This document shows, piece by piece, positions 17,651 to 27,148 of a stretch of 64,000 bases of DNA (position 1 is the stretch's first letter; every line of letters begins with the position of its first letter). Under the pieces are notes generated by a model. It was not told the origin of the DNA, searched no databases, and was given only the letters and a program-made list of their open reading frames with translations. Source of the stretch: Brucella rhizosphaerae (lineage in GTDB: Bacteria; Pseudomonadota; Alphaproteobacteria; Rhizobiales; Rhizobiaceae); the NCBI RefSeq assembly GCF_002252475.1, contig NZ_NNRK01000017.1, positions 186,001 through 250,000 of the forward strand. The letters run 5' to 3'. The translations under genes and the position numbers were made by a program.

Positions 17651-17687
17651 CAAAAAAAGCCCCGCCCGGATAATGTCCGGGCAGGGC
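17651..17687 (-). terminator. Terminator of the lysyl-tRNA synthetase gene
   Basis: GCCCCGCCCGGA pairs with TCCGGGCAGGGC (17659-17687); on the minus strand it is followed by seven T. It lies 23 bases beyond the lysK stop. Confidence 0.85.
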
Positions 17688-17709
17688 TTCGCATAGAATT
17701 ATCAAATGC

Positions 17710-19365
17710 TTATGACAGTGTTCCGGCCAGCGCCTTCTGGATCAAGGCACGGGTTTCATCGATGCCGTAAAGCGCAACGAAGGAACCAAAGCGTGGGCCG
17801 CGTTCCTGACCGATCAGTACTTCATAGAGCATCTGGAAGAAGGATACCGATACGCCGGGGCCGCCTTCCGGGCTCTTCTTGGTGTGATCCTGATAGCGTT
17901 CGATAGCGCGCGCGACATCGAGAATGGAGTTCTGTATCGCGTTGCCATCACTGCCAGCAGGCAGCGTTGCAAGCTTGGCATCCAGTGCTTCAAGTGCTGC
18001 ACGTTCCACGTCGTCCGGCGCACGAAATTGCTTGGTTGGTTTGACGAAATCGTTGAAGTAGCGGATCGCATAACCAACAAGCGCATTGAGTTCGGGGTTG
18101 TTCTCAGGCGTGACACCGGGCACATGGCGTGAGATGAATCCCCACAGAACGCTCGGATTTTCGGCATTAGATGCACTGACCAGGTTGAGCATCAGTGCGA
18201 AGGTAATAGGCAGGTTTACCTTTGGTGGGTTGCCGTAATGGATATGCCAGACCGGATTGTTCAGACGGTCTTTCCATTCCTGACGCTCATAGGCGGAGAG
18301 ATAAGTGAAATACTCGTCCACAGCCTTCGGAATGACATCGAAATAGAGCTTCTTCGCGGTCTTAGGCTTCTGGAAATTGTAGAGTGCAAGGCTTTCTGTC
18401 GGCGCATAGGCAAGCCATTCGTCAATCGCGATGCCGTTGCCCTTCGACTTGGAAATCTTCTGGCCAATTTGGTCAAGGAACAGCTCATAAACGAAATGTT
18501 CCGGCGCACGACCGCCCAAAATTTCACAGATGCGATCATAAATGCCCGCATTGGTCTGGTGATCCTTGCCGAACATTTCAAAGTCGACACCCAGAGCCGC
18601 CCAGCGCATACCGAAATCCGGCTTCCACTGAAGCTTCACGTTGCCACCAGTGACCGGCAGCGTGGTTTCAACACCGTCTTCATCGTCAAAAGTGACGGTG
18701 CCTGCCTTGGCATCAACGCTTTTCATCGGCACGTAGAGCACACGACCAGACTTAGGCGAAATTGGCAGGAACGGGCTGTAAGTCGCCTGACGCTCTTCAC
18801 CGAGCGTTGGCAACATCACCTTCATGATATCGTCATAGCGTTCGACGGCTTTCAGGAGAACCGCGTCGAACTTGCCAGACTTGTAATATTCGCTCGCGCT
18901 CGCAAACTCGTAATCGAAGCCGAAAGTATCCAGAAAGCGGCAGAGCATCGCATTATTATGCTCGGCAAAGCTCTTGTATTTGCCACCAAACGGGTTGGGG
19001 ACAGCAGAAAGTGGCAACTGCAGAAAAGGTTCCAGCGCTGCCTTGTCGGGTACGTTTTCCGGGATTTTGCGCATACCGTCGAGATCGTCGGAAAAGCAGA
19101 TGAGGCGCGTCTTGACCTTGTCTTCGGTCAGAATGCGGAAGGCATGACGCACCATTGAGGTCCGTGCCACTTCGCCAAAAGTGCCGATATGCGGCAGACC
19201 CGAAGGGCCGTAACCGGTTTCAAAAATCACGGTCTCCGGCAAGCCGGTTTTTGCATAACGCTTCAGGATTTTCTTAGCCTCTTCAAAAGGCCATGCTTTC
19301 GCTTCCGCGGCCGCCGCGGTCAGTTCCGGGGTCAGCGTAATTTCGGGAAGGCGATGCGAAGTCAT
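17710..19365 (-). CDS. lysK: Lysine--tRNA ligase, class I
   Basis: A 551-residue class I lysyl-tRNA synthetase, the form used by most alphaproteobacteria and archaea instead of the class II enzyme. The HIGH-type motif is [12 protein letters not shown] (about residues 52-63) and the KMSKS-type motif [10 protein letters not shown] (about residues 285-294). The C-terminal anticodon-binding helical region ends [10 protein letters not shown]. It is transcribed alone, with a terminator just after the stop. The symbol lysS is also used for this enzyme. Confidence 0.93.
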   Translation of the reverse strand: MTSHRLPEITLTPELTAAAAEAKAWPFEEAKKILKRYAKTGLPETVIFETGYGPSGLPHIGTFGEVARTSMVRHAFRILTEDKVKTRLICFSDDLDGMRKIPENVPDKAALEPFLQLPLSAVPNPFGGKYKSFAEHNNAMLCRFLDTFGFDYEFASASEYYKSGKFDAVLLKAVERYDDIMKVMLPTLGEERQATYSPFLPISPKSGRVLYVPMKSVDAKAGTVTFDDEDGVETTLPVTGGNVKLQWKPDFGMRWAALGVDFEMFGKDHQTNAGIYDRICEILGGRAPEHFVYELFLDQIGQKISKSKGNGIAIDEWLAYAPTESLALYNFQKPKTAKKLYFDVIPKAVDEYFTYLSAYERQEWKDRLNNPVWHIHYGNPPKVNLPITFALMLNLVSASNAENPSVLWGFISRHVPGVTPENNPELNALVGYAIRYFNDFVKPTKQFRAPDDVERAALEALDAKLATLPAGSDGNAIQNSILDVARAIERYQDHTKKSPEGGPGVSVSFFQMLYEVLIGQERGPRFGSFVALYGIDETRALIQKALAGTLS

Positions 19366-19576
19366 GGTTTTATCCTGATATCCTGTGAAGGGCTTTATTC
19401 ATTGAAAACGGTGCATATAAACACGCTTATGCTCTATGGCGCGCCGTGACGCGCGCGTCAATCTTTGCTAACCCTATTGCTGCCGAATTTCCTTGCGCAA
19501 GTGTGATAGGCTTCCTACGTTTCTCGTCAGTTGACCTTCAGTTTTTGATTCCGATCGCATGGTGCAGGAGCATTTG

Positions 19577-19999
19577 ATGAACAAGATTTCACAGCAGGAC
19601 GCTCTCGTCTACATCATGGTGACGACATCTGCAGCCGATACGAGCATGACCGATGCAGAGCTTGCCTCCATTGGTAATGTGGTATCGCGCTTGCCCGTGT
19701 TTCAGGGATTTGATCCAAAGCACCTGCCGAAACTTGCAAGCGATTGCTATGTACTTCTGGCCGATGAAGATGGACTTGAGAAAATCCTTGATCTCGCGCA
19801 TGAGGTGCTGCCTGTGAGGCTCTACGAGACCGCCTATGCATTGGCCGTCGAAGTTGCTGCTGCCGATTTGCATGTCGAACAGGAAGAGCTTGAGTTTCTT
19901 CAGATGCTGCGCGACCGCTGGGACCTAGATGAATTGACAGTTGCAGCAATTGAGCGTTCGGCACGCGTGCGCTTCCGCAAGCTTGATCCGGCGCTTTAA
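19577..19999 (+). CDS. TerB-family (tellurite resistance-like) protein
   Basis: A 140-residue all-helical protein matching the TerB domain: an N-terminal acidic helix bundle (AADTSMTDAELASIGNVVSR) and a second half (LAVEVAAADLHVEQEELEFL) with the paired acidic motif D-x-x-x-x-x-E-E that in TerB-like proteins can bind divalent metal. No other ter genes are nearby, so a tellurite role should not be assumed. The start at 19577 has AGGAG seven bases upstream; the longer frame from 19559 lacks a site. It diverges from lysK. Confidence 0.85.
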   Translation: MNKISQQDALVYIMVTTSAADTSMTDAELASIGNVVSRLPVFQGFDPKHLPKLASDCYVLLADEDGLEKILDLAHEVLPVRLYETAYALAVEVAAADLHVEQEELEFLQMLRDRWDLDELTVAAIERSARVRFRKLDPAL

Positions 20000-20062
20000 G
20001 ACCAATCTTATTGAAGCATTGAGATTAAGCGCTGCTGGCATGTGCGGCGATAGTATTGGCAA

Positions 20063-20305
20063 ATGGACGTGCTGGGCCTGACCTATGATCAATACACGGA
20101 TGCCGAACGAGATGCGGTGGTTAAGGCGTTTCCACGTACGTCACAGTTCAAGGAATACATCATTCAAGCTTTCTATGACGGCATCAGACACAAGCCTGAT
20201 ACGACCTTTGGCACCGTGAAAGCGGATGTTATTGCCGACAAGGAGCCGCATTTTCATCGCGGTAATTTCTGTAGCGTTATCCGCTGCTCGCATTGGCACG
20301 GTTAA
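20063..20305 (+). pseudogene. C-terminal remnant of an HD-domain phosphohydrolase
   Basis: An 80-residue frame starting MDVLGLTYDQYTDAERDAV and continuing through AFYDGIRHKPDTTFGTVKAD. This matches, from memory, the C-terminal end of HD-domain hydrolases of Rhizobiales that are about 190 residues long. The N-terminal part with the HD metal ligands is missing: an in-frame TAG lies at 20051-20053 and the TerB gene stands immediately upstream. No ribosome-binding site precedes the ATG. The simplest reading is a decayed gene, but a short expressed protein is not excluded. A terminator follows at 20324. Confidence 0.45.
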
Positions 20306-20323
20306 GCGATGTGAATAAAAACG

Positions 20324-20352
20324 AGAGCGCCCCAATCGAAGAGGCGCTCTGC
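20324..20352. terminator. Hairpin terminator between convergent units
   Basis: AGAGCGCC (20324-20331) pairs with GGCGCTCT (20343-20350), followed by GCTTGTTT on the plus strand; A-rich sequence on the other side gives T's for the minus strand. It can serve both the HD remnant and the convergent gene at 20373. Confidence 0.65.
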
Positions 20353-20372
20353 TTGTTTCGGCTGAAGTAATG

Positions 20373-20717
20373 TCAGCAGACGACGGGAAGCCGTCGTGCT
20401 TTGCGCCATTCGATCGCTGTCCTCATCAGGTGGGCAGCATCGGCGAATGTTGCATTTTCTTTCCAGCGTTCCGCATGGATGAGACTGGACGGAACGATGT
20501 CCCTCAATGCTTCAAGTGTATGACGAGGAATGGTGTCGGTACAGCTCCACAGGCGCCGGAAAACGACACTTATCCGCGTGATCTTACCATTGATTGCTAC
20601 GACTGGTTCTGCTGTTTCCAGATTCCAGTGCTCATAAGCATCGACTGCGTCCTGAAATGCGTGATGCAAATAGATCGGTGCATGACCGTCATGAAGTGGG
20701 GGCAGCAAACTAGACAT
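20373..20717 (-). CDS. Conserved hypothetical protein, 114 residues
   Basis: Starts MSSLLPPLHDGHAPIYLHH with GAGAGGAAACAGAC before the ATG. The sequence is rich in charged and aromatic residues (AVDAYEHWNLETAEPVV, RRLWSCTDTIPRHTLEAL), without a signal peptide or membrane segment, and looks like a small soluble alpha/beta protein. I do not recognise a family. The good ribosome site, base composition like its neighbours and a matching terminator at 20324 support it as a real gene. Confidence 0.6.
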   Translation of the reverse strand: MSSLLPPLHDGHAPIYLHHAFQDAVDAYEHWNLETAEPVVAINGKITRISVVFRRLWSCTDTIPRHTLEALRDIVPSSLIHAERWKENATFADAAHLMRTAIEWRKARRLPVVC

Positions 20718-21143
20718 GTCTGTTTCCTCTCTTTCAATGGTGGTTCAGCTTCAGGCATCTACGGAAACTTCGATACAGGACTCCGCAAATGCGGTTCAAA
20801 AAGAGCCGATACTCGCTCTTCATGCATGTGCCGCATCAATTTCTGCTCACGGAATACGACAACACATAATTAACCATGATCTATGCAAGGACGGGTGCTT
20901 GGCAAGGAGAAAATTTCTTTAAATGAGCGGAACGGGGAAAATCAATTCAGCCTGAAGCGGGCCGCTAGAGGCGTCGATGTCCAACGCTTTTAAGGATTTT
21001 TTATCTCTCCAAAAATTGTATTCACTTCGAAAAAGAGAAACAGTTTTCGATATTTATTGCCACTGTGACAGAATTTGCCCTGCATTTGTTTTTTGGCCAG
21101 TGTAGACAATGAAAAAAGGGAATTGAATTTCAGAGGCAGTGAC
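20718..21143. other. Intergenic region before the peptide ABC operon; no gene seen
   Basis: About 425 bases, AT-richer in its second half, with T-rich tracts around 21000-21100. I see no RNA gene, strong palindrome or frame with coding character. It must hold the promoter of the ABC operon and, near 20720-20780, that of the leftward 114-residue gene. Confidence 0.5.
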
Positions 21144-22757
21144 ATGGCTCGGTTTATTGCATCGCGCAGAGCGTTTCTGGTTGGCTCGACTTCGCTGGTG
21201 GCTCTGCCACTTTTACCGCGGTGGGCGACGGCAGAGGAAAAGCCGCAAAAAGGTGGGCGACTGGTTGTTGCAGCGGATTCCGAACCGCGCAATCTCAACC
21301 CGGCAATTGTCGCGTCCAATGGTGTCTTCTTCGTTGCAAGCAAAGTGATAGAACCGCTGGCGGAAGCTGCTTTTGATGGCGAAAATGGTCTTGAGCCACG
21401 TCTGGCACTGAGCTGGAAAGGTTCAGATGACGGCCTTACTGCGACGTTCCGTTTACGCGAAGGTGTAAAATGGCATGACGATAAGCCATTCACTTCTGCA
21501 GATGTGGCATTTTCGGCGATGGAAGTCTGGAAGCCGCTGCAAAACCTCGGCCGAGTGGTTTTCAAGGCGCTTGAAAAAGTTGAAACGCCTGATGAGCATA
21601 CGGCGGTTTTCCATTTCAGTGAACCTACGCCGTTTCAGCTTATCCGCAACGCGCTCCCTGCGCTGACTGCTGTTTTGCCGAAGCATGTTTTTGATGGCAC
21701 TGACATTGCCTCCAATCCGGCGAATGAAAAGCTGATCGGCACCGGGCCTTTCAAATATGCAGAACACAAGGCCGGCGAATATTATAGGCTTGTGAAAAAT
21801 GATGCTTATTGGGGAGGGGGCGAACCATATCTCGATGAGATCATCTATCGTGTGCTGCCGGACCGCGCAGCCGCAGCCGGAGCGCTGGAAGCCGAAGAAA
21901 TTGATCTCGCAGCGTTTTCCGCCGTACCTTTGGCCGACCTTGATCGTGTCTCAAAATTATCAGGGCTGACGGTCATTTCCAAAGGCTATGAAGCGCTGAC
22001 GTATCAGCTTGTTGTCGAGATAAATCATCGGCGCAAGGAACTAAATAATCTCAAGGTTCGGCAGGCCATTGCCCATGCCATTGATCGCGATTTCCTAGTC
22101 AAAACGATTTTTCTTGGTTTCGCAAAGACCTCGACTGGTCCTGTGCCACACTACGATGACCAATTCTATACCGGCGATGTAACAGCCTATCCTCTCGATG
22201 TGGAGAAGGCGAACGCGCTTCTGGATGAGGCTGGATACAAGCGTGGCACTGATGGTACACGGTTTGCGTTGAAACTTCTGCCAGCACCTTATTTCAATGA
22301 AACCAAACAGTTCGGCGATTATCTCCGGCAGGCGCTTGCAGAAGTCGGGATTGATGCACGCATTGTCAACAATGATTCAGCCGCTCATCAGAAGGCTGTT
22401 TATACGGATCACGATTTTGATCTTGCTATCGCACCGACTGTCTATCGAGGTGATCCTGCTATTTCGACTACCATTCTGGTTGAAAGCGGAATTCCTGCGG
22501 GCGTTCCTTTTTCCAATCAGGGTGGTTACACCAATGCGGCGCTCGATGCGGTGATCGCAAAGGCCGCGCATGAAGTTGATGAGAAGAAGCGCATCGAATT
22601 GTATCATCAGTTCCAGCAATTGGTGGAAGCTGATCTGCCTCTCATCAATGTGGCCGAATGGGGCTTTATAACCGTCGCTAACGAGCGCGTGAAAAACATC
22701 TCCAACAACCCGCGCTGGGCGGTATCCAACTGGGCAGATGTCTGGATAGCACCGTGA
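21144..22757 (+). CDS. ABC transporter periplasmic substrate-binding protein, peptide/oligopeptide family (SBP 5)
   Basis: About 537 residues. The N terminus carries a twin-arginine-type export signal (ASRRAFLVGSTSLVALPLL), so it may be folded before export through Tat. The mature protein is a family-5 extracellular solute-binding protein: GGRLVVAADSEPRNLNPAIV at the start, the family block EPRLALSWKGSDDGLTATF, FRLREGVKWHDDKPFTSADV, and a C-terminal lobe with YHQFQQLVEADLPLINV. The ligand may be a peptide, nickel chelate or other large solute. GAGGCAGTGAC precedes the ATG. First gene of a five-gene import operon with permeases and two ATPases directly downstream. Confidence 0.88.
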   Translation: MARFIASRRAFLVGSTSLVALPLLPRWATAEEKPQKGGRLVVAADSEPRNLNPAIVASNGVFFVASKVIEPLAEAAFDGENGLEPRLALSWKGSDDGLTATFRLREGVKWHDDKPFTSADVAFSAMEVWKPLQNLGRVVFKALEKVETPDEHTAVFHFSEPTPFQLIRNALPALTAVLPKHVFDGTDIASNPANEKLIGTGPFKYAEHKAGEYYRLVKNDAYWGGGEPYLDEIIYRVLPDRAAAAGALEAEEIDLAAFSAVPLADLDRVSKLSGLTVISKGYEALTYQLVVEINHRRKELNNLKVRQAIAHAIDRDFLVKTIFLGFAKTSTGPVPHYDDQFYTGDVTAYPLDVEKANALLDEAGYKRGTDGTRFALKLLPAPYFNETKQFGDYLRQALAEVGIDARIVNNDSAAHQKAVYTDHDFDLAIAPTVYRGDPAISTTILVESGIPAGVPFSNQGGYTNAALDAVIAKAAHEVDEKKRIELYHQFQQLVEADLPLINVAEWGFITVANERVKNISNNPRWAVSNWADVWIAP

Positions 22758-22773
22758 CGAAGCATTGCTTTGA

Positions 22774-23775
22774 TTGTACGCTCAAAGCGTGGCACAGATT
22801 CTAACCCTTTTCAGGAAACGATTGATTGGCAGCATTATTGTGCTGCTGATTGTTGTTATTGGTTGTTTCCTCATGCTTGAAACGGCACCGGGCGACGCTG
22901 TCGATGCCTATGCTGTAAGCTTTGGCGGGGATGCCACAGCCATTGCCGAAATGCGCGCACGTTGGGGACTGAATCAATCGATCTGGCACAGACTTGGCGC
23001 TTATCTGTCAGCACTTCTCCACGGCAGTCTTGGCTGGTCGGTAAGTTTCAACCGCCCCATTCTTGATGTGATCCTTGAGCGGCTGCCCAATACGCTTTGG
23101 CTCATGGGAGCGGCGACGGCACTGTCCTTTGCTATTGGCTCTCTGTTGGGCATTGTTGCAGGCGCGAGACCCGGTAGTTTGCGCGACCGTTTCTTGTCCG
23201 TTGCATCGCTGGTGCTGTATGCCATTCCAGGTTTCTGGCTGGCGCTGGTGTTGGTGATCCTGTTTTCCATCAGGTTGCGCTGGCTACCTTCAAGCGGGAT
23301 TGAAACGATTGCCTCAGGTAAAGAAGGATTGGCGCGCGCAATCGATATAGCGCGCCATTTGGTGCTACCGGTTGTCTCGCTCGCGCTGATTTATCTGGCG
23401 CTTTATCTCCGTGTCATGCGTGCTTCCATGGCTGATATCTGGCGAATGGATTTTGTCAGAGCACTGAAAGCACGCGGCATCTCTCGCCCGCACATCGTTG
23501 TGCGCCATGTTGCACGCAACGCGCTTCTGCCTGTTGTCACCATGCTTGGGCTTCAAGCTGCTTCAATGCTTGGCGGCAGCGTGGTGATTGAAAGCGTCTT
23601 TGCTGTGCCGGGTCTTGGGCGATTGGCGCAGGAGGCGATGGCAAGCCGTGACACGCCGCTGTTGCTTGGCATCATTCTGACGAGCGCTCTTATGGTGATT
23701 GTCGTCAATTTCGTTGTTGATCTTCTCTATCTCTGGCTCGATCCGCGTATTGCTGCGGGGAAGGCTGGATCATGA
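22774..23775 (+). CDS. ABC transporter permease, DppB/OppB type
   Basis: About 333 residues with six membrane helices and the inner-membrane component fold. The first helix is GSIIVLLIVVIGCFLMLE, followed by the large periplasmic loop typical of DppB. The EAA loop that contacts the ATPase is DFVRALKARGISRPHIVVRHVARNA in two overlapping stretches. No ATG is available: TTG at 22774 or GTG at 22789 (residue 6) are the candidates, neither with a strong ribosome site, so translation may be coupled to the binding-protein gene 16 bases upstream. Its stop overlaps the next start (ATGA). Confidence 0.88.
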   Translation: MYAQSVAQILTLFRKRLIGSIIVLLIVVIGCFLMLETAPGDAVDAYAVSFGGDATAIAEMRARWGLNQSIWHRLGAYLSALLHGSLGWSVSFNRPILDVILERLPNTLWLMGAATALSFAIGSLLGIVAGARPGSLRDRFLSVASLVLYAIPGFWLALVLVILFSIRLRWLPSSGIETIASGKEGLARAIDIARHLVLPVVSLALIYLALYLRVMRASMADIWRMDFVRALKARGISRPHIVVRHVARNALLPVVTMLGLQAASMLGGSVVIESVFAVPGLGRLAQEAMASRDTPLLLGIILTSALMVIVVNFVVDLLYLWLDPRIAAGKAGS

Positions 23776-24602
23776 ACGGGTTTAAACGCTATTTCGGTAC
23801 GGGCGAGGGCATCGCGGGCGCAATCATTCTCGTTCTGTTGATCGTTGCTGCTCTTTTCGCGCCGCTGCTTTTCCCCGGCGATCCCCAGCGCATTGTTGCA
23901 ACGCCTTTGCTTGCACCTTTTGACAACACAACGTTTCCGCTTGGAACTGACCGGCTCGGACGCGATGTTCTGGCCGAGCTTTTTCATGCAAGTCGTATTT
24001 CGCTGATTGTAGGGCTTGCTGCCGCTGTAGCTTCAATCCTCATAGGTAGTATCGTCGGAACGCTGGCGGGTTTTGCTGGCGGATTTGTCGATGAAGTGTT
24101 GATGCGGGTTACGGAAGCTTTTCAAACCGTACCGGGGTTTCTTCTGGCGCTGGCATTGGTCAGTATTGCCGGACCATCACTGTCGGTTCTTGTTGCGGCA
24201 ATCGCCCTTTCAAGCTGGACGCAGGCCGCACGCCTTACCCGAGGGCAAGTGCTTTCGATCCGTGAGCGCGACTATGTGGCGTCGGCTCGGGTTATCGGTA
24301 TGCACCCGCTCGAGATTGCCTTTCGGCAAATATTGCCCAATGCCTTACCGCCAGTTCTGGCGCTGGTTCCGGTGATCGTTGCCTCAGCAATCTTGATTGA
24401 AGCGGCTTTATCATTTCTCGGACTGGGTGATCCTAATCGCGTCACGTGGGGCGGTATGATCGCCGAAGGTCGCACGGTTCTGCGTTCTGCACCATGGCTA
24501 TCGATCTTGCCGGGACTGGCATTGGCACTCACTGTCGTCGGCGTCTATCTTGCAGGTGAGGGGATTACCAATGCGACGTCGCGCCGCGAGGTGCAGTCAT
24601 GA
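23772..24602 (+). CDS. ABC transporter permease, DppC/OppC type
   Basis: A 276-residue permease partner of the DppB-like protein. It has the OppC-type N-terminal helix (GIAGAIILVLLIVAALFAPL) followed by the conserved stretch NTTFPLGTDRLGRDVLAELF and an EAA loop, RERDYVASARVIGMHPLEIA. Both permeases are needed to form the channel. ATGA overlaps with both neighbours show tight translational coupling through the operon. Confidence 0.9.
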   Translation: MNGFKRYFGTGEGIAGAIILVLLIVAALFAPLLFPGDPQRIVATPLLAPFDNTTFPLGTDRLGRDVLAELFHASRISLIVGLAAAVASILIGSIVGTLAGFAGGFVDEVLMRVTEAFQTVPGFLLALALVSIAGPSLSVLVAAIALSSWTQAARLTRGQVLSIRERDYVASARVIGMHPLEIAFRQILPNALPPVLALVPVIVASAILIEAALSFLGLGDPNRVTWGGMIAEGRTVLRSAPWLSILPGLALALTVVGVYLAGEGITNATSRREVQS

Positions 24603-25354
24603 AGTCTCTTGTAAGCCTTCAAAATCTCAGTATTCAGTATGGTCGGGATGCTGCTCTGCAAGATGTTGATCTTGTTATCGATGCCGGTGAAATCCTCGCA
24701 ATTATTGGTGAAAGCGGTTCCGGCAAGAGCACACTGGCACTGACATTGGCCAATCTCCTGCCAGCTAATGCGGTTGTCTCAGGACGCATCAATTGGCGCG
24801 AGGGGCTACCAAAGCTGGGTCGCGACATCGGGTTTGTATTTCAGGACCCGGCTTCAAGCTTTGATCCGCTTATGCGTATCGGCACACAACTCGTCGAAAC
24901 AGTTCGCGCCCATGAAAAGATTGACGTCAAAGCCGCAAAGATCAAAGCGATCAGGCTGTTAGAGCGTGTCCATATTCCCGAACCGGAAGACAGTTTCTTC
25001 CGTTACCCGCACCAGTTTTCTGGTGGCCAGAAACAACGCATTGCTATAGCGCTTGCGATCGCGGCCAACCCGCAGGTGCTGATAGCTGATGAGCCAACGA
25101 GCGCGCTCGATACTATTGTGCAAAGTGAAATCGTAGCTCTTCTGCGTGATCTGGTGCGAGCAGACGGCATGACGCTGATTTTCATCACGCACGACATTGC
25201 TCTGGCCTCTAATCTGGCGGACCGCATTGCAGTATTTCAGCATGGCGAACTTTTGGAACTTGGTACGGCGCGCGAGGTTATCTGTAGTCCGCAAAGCGAT
25301 TACACGAAGCTACTCATCAACGCGGTTCCCACACTGGAGACTGCACATGGTTAG
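24599..25354 (+). CDS. ABC transporter ATP-binding protein, DppD/OppD type
   Basis: A 251-residue nucleotide-binding subunit: Walker A GESGSGKST (about residues 38-46), Q-loop GFVFQDPASSFDP, signature FSGGQKQRIAIALA and Walker B LIADEPTSALD, with the switch histidine in FITHDIALAS. It is shorter than classic DppD (about 330 residues) because it lacks the C-terminal oligopeptide extension with the 4Fe-4S cysteines. It overlaps the neighbouring genes at both ends. Confidence 0.9.
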   Translation: MKSLVSLQNLSIQYGRDAALQDVDLVIDAGEILAIIGESGSGKSTLALTLANLLPANAVVSGRINWREGLPKLGRDIGFVFQDPASSFDPLMRIGTQLVETVRAHEKIDVKAAKIKAIRLLERVHIPEPEDSFFRYPHQFSGGQKQRIAIALAIAANPQVLIADEPTSALDTIVQSEIVALLRDLVRADGMTLIFITHDIALASNLADRIAVFQHGELLELGTAREVICSPQSDYTKLLINAVPTLETAHG

Positions 25355-26090
25355 GGCTCTGTTGGAGGCGAGCGAAATGGTCGTGCGCTACGGCGATAAG
25401 ATGGCCCTCGACCGAGTAAGCCTCGAAATTTTTCCGGGTGAAACGCTGGCTCTCGTTGGTTCTTCTGGCAGTGGAAAATCAACGCTTGCACGAGCGTTGT
25501 TGCGATTGCACCCTGTTGATGGTGGCAAGATTTATTTCGAGGGTGAAGATTGGCTCACACCAAAAGGTTCTGCTCTTCGTAAGCTTCGTGCTCGTATGCA
25601 GATGGTATTTCAGGATCCACTTTCCGCCTTCAACCCACGGGCAAGCGTTTACGAGTTGCTGCGCGACCCGTTGCGGATTCACAGACTGAGCCGGAACGTT
25701 TCCGAGCTTCTGCAACAGGTCGGCCTTGATGCCAGGCTCGCTAAACGCGGCGTGCATGAGATTTCCGGCGGTCAGCGCCAGCGCGTAGCGATTGCTCGCG
25801 CACTTGCTACGTCTCCGTCGCTTATCGTTCTGGATGAAGCAGTATCGGCGCTTGATGTAACAGTGCGCGGTGCAATTCTCAAACTGTTGCGGGAAATACA
25901 GCAGTCCGAAGGTACGGCTTATCTGTTCATCACGCATGATCTGGCAGTTGCAGCACAGATGGCTGATCGCATTGCGGTGATGGAGCGCGGGCGGATTATT
26001 GAATGCCGCCCGGCACGAGAGTTGATTGCAGCGCCGCATGCGCCTGTCACAAAGGCGCTTATTGAAGCGGTGCCGAGAATTATTGCTTAG
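25347..26090 (+). CDS. ABC transporter ATP-binding protein, DppF/OppF type
   Basis: About 247 residues and the second ATPase of the importer. Walker A GSSGSGKST, Q-loop MVFQDPLSAFNPRA, signature ISGGQRQRVAIARAL, Walker B LIVLDEAVSALD and switch histidine FITHDLAVAA are all intact. The ATG at 25347 overlaps the upstream gene by eight bases; the longer frame from 25197 would run deep into the DppD coding region. It also lacks the oligopeptide C-terminal extension. It ends 4 bases into the convergent proC gene, so no room is left for a terminator. Confidence 0.9.
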   Translation: MVRALLEASEMVVRYGDKMALDRVSLEIFPGETLALVGSSGSGKSTLARALLRLHPVDGGKIYFEGEDWLTPKGSALRKLRARMQMVFQDPLSAFNPRASVYELLRDPLRIHRLSRNVSELLQQVGLDARLAKRGVHEISGGQRQRVAIARALATSPSLIVLDEAVSALDVTVRGAILKLLREIQQSEGTAYLFITHDLAVAAQMADRIAVMERGRIIECRPARELIAAPHAPVTKALIEAVPRIIA

Positions 26091-26902
26091 GCCTTACCAA
26101 GCTCGATAGAACGCTTGCGAGCTGCATCCACTGCCTCAGCGACCAGATTCTTGAGGCGATCGTCACCCATGAGCACATCAAGCGCTGCGGCCGTTGTGCC
26201 GTTGGGGCTTGTCACCTGTTCACGCAGCTTGGTTGGGCTATCGCTGCTTGCAGCTGCAAGTGCACCCGCGCCCATAACAGTTTGCATGGCAAGAAGTGCC
26301 GCGGTTTCGCGCGGAAGACCAGCAGTCACACCGGCATCGGTCAACGCTTCGATGAAGTGGAACACATAGGCCGGGCCTGAACCCGAAACGGCCGTTACGG
26401 CATCCATCTGTGCTTCGTCCTCAATGCTCGCCACCTTGCCAGACGTCTTGAGCAGGCTCTTCACAAAAGCCGCATCTTCTTCACGCACATTCGCATTCTT
26501 GTAGGTCACAAGCATGCCCTTGCCAATTGCGGCTGGTGTGTTGGGCATACAGCGCATGATCCGGGCGTCGCTGCCCAGTTGCTGTTCGAAAAATGAAACT
26601 GGAATGCCTGCAGCCACGCTGACAAAGGTCGCATTTGGCGCAAACCGCTTATATGCAGGCAATACATCGCCCATGACCTGTGGTTTAACCGCGATAAGGA
26701 TCATACGTGGATTTAAATCGTCAGACAGGGAATCCACACTTGAGCAGGCATTGACGCCAACACCAGCGGCACGGCTCTGAAGAGCTTCTGAAGGTTCAAC
26801 AACATACACATTCTCGGATTGCAAAATGCCGCTGTCGAGCCAGCCTTTCAGCATTGCAAAGCCCATATTGCCGCAACCAACGAGAATAACTGTATCTTGC
26901 AT
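26087..26902 (-). CDS. proC: Pyrroline-5-carboxylate reductase
   Basis: A 271-residue enzyme performing the last step of proline synthesis, NAD(P)H-dependent reduction of pyrroline-5-carboxylate. The N-terminal Rossmann motif is VGCGNMGFAMLKGWL, and the family signature near the C terminus is LREQVTSPNGTTAAAL. Central blocks RCMPNTPAAIGKGM and AVSGSGPAYVFHFIEAL are typical. The gene stands alone and converges on the ABC operon with a 4-base overlap of coding ends. Confidence 0.95.
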   Translation of the reverse strand: MQDTVILVGCGNMGFAMLKGWLDSGILQSENVYVVEPSEALQSRAAGVGVNACSSVDSLSDDLNPRMILIAVKPQVMGDVLPAYKRFAPNATFVSVAAGIPVSFFEQQLGSDARIMRCMPNTPAAIGKGMLVTYKNANVREEDAAFVKSLLKTSGKVASIEDEAQMDAVTAVSGSGPAYVFHFIEALTDAGVTAGLPRETAALLAMQTVMGAGALAAASSDSPTKLREQVTSPNGTTAAALDVLMGDDRLKNLVAEAVDAARKRSIELGKA

Positions 26903-27148
26903 GAGAATGTTCCGCCTTCATGAATCGAGTGTTGAAGCACTGCCGTTTGTTGTGTCCGGTATAGCCTTCCGCAGACACAAATCGCAAGGCTCACGGCAAA
27001 AAGTCTGAAGGGCGAGGTGGGGCGTGTATTCCAGACTTGGGAGAAATTCCTTGTTGAATATCAGCAACTTTATAGATAACTCTCGTTGCTGAAATTGAAT
27101 ATTGGCTGATAAATCTATTGTAAAACATCGCTTTAAAAGGTGAAGCAA

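Noticed and set aside
19577..19999. Tellurite-resistance island
   Set aside because: Only one TerB-like gene, with no terA/C/D/Z partners.
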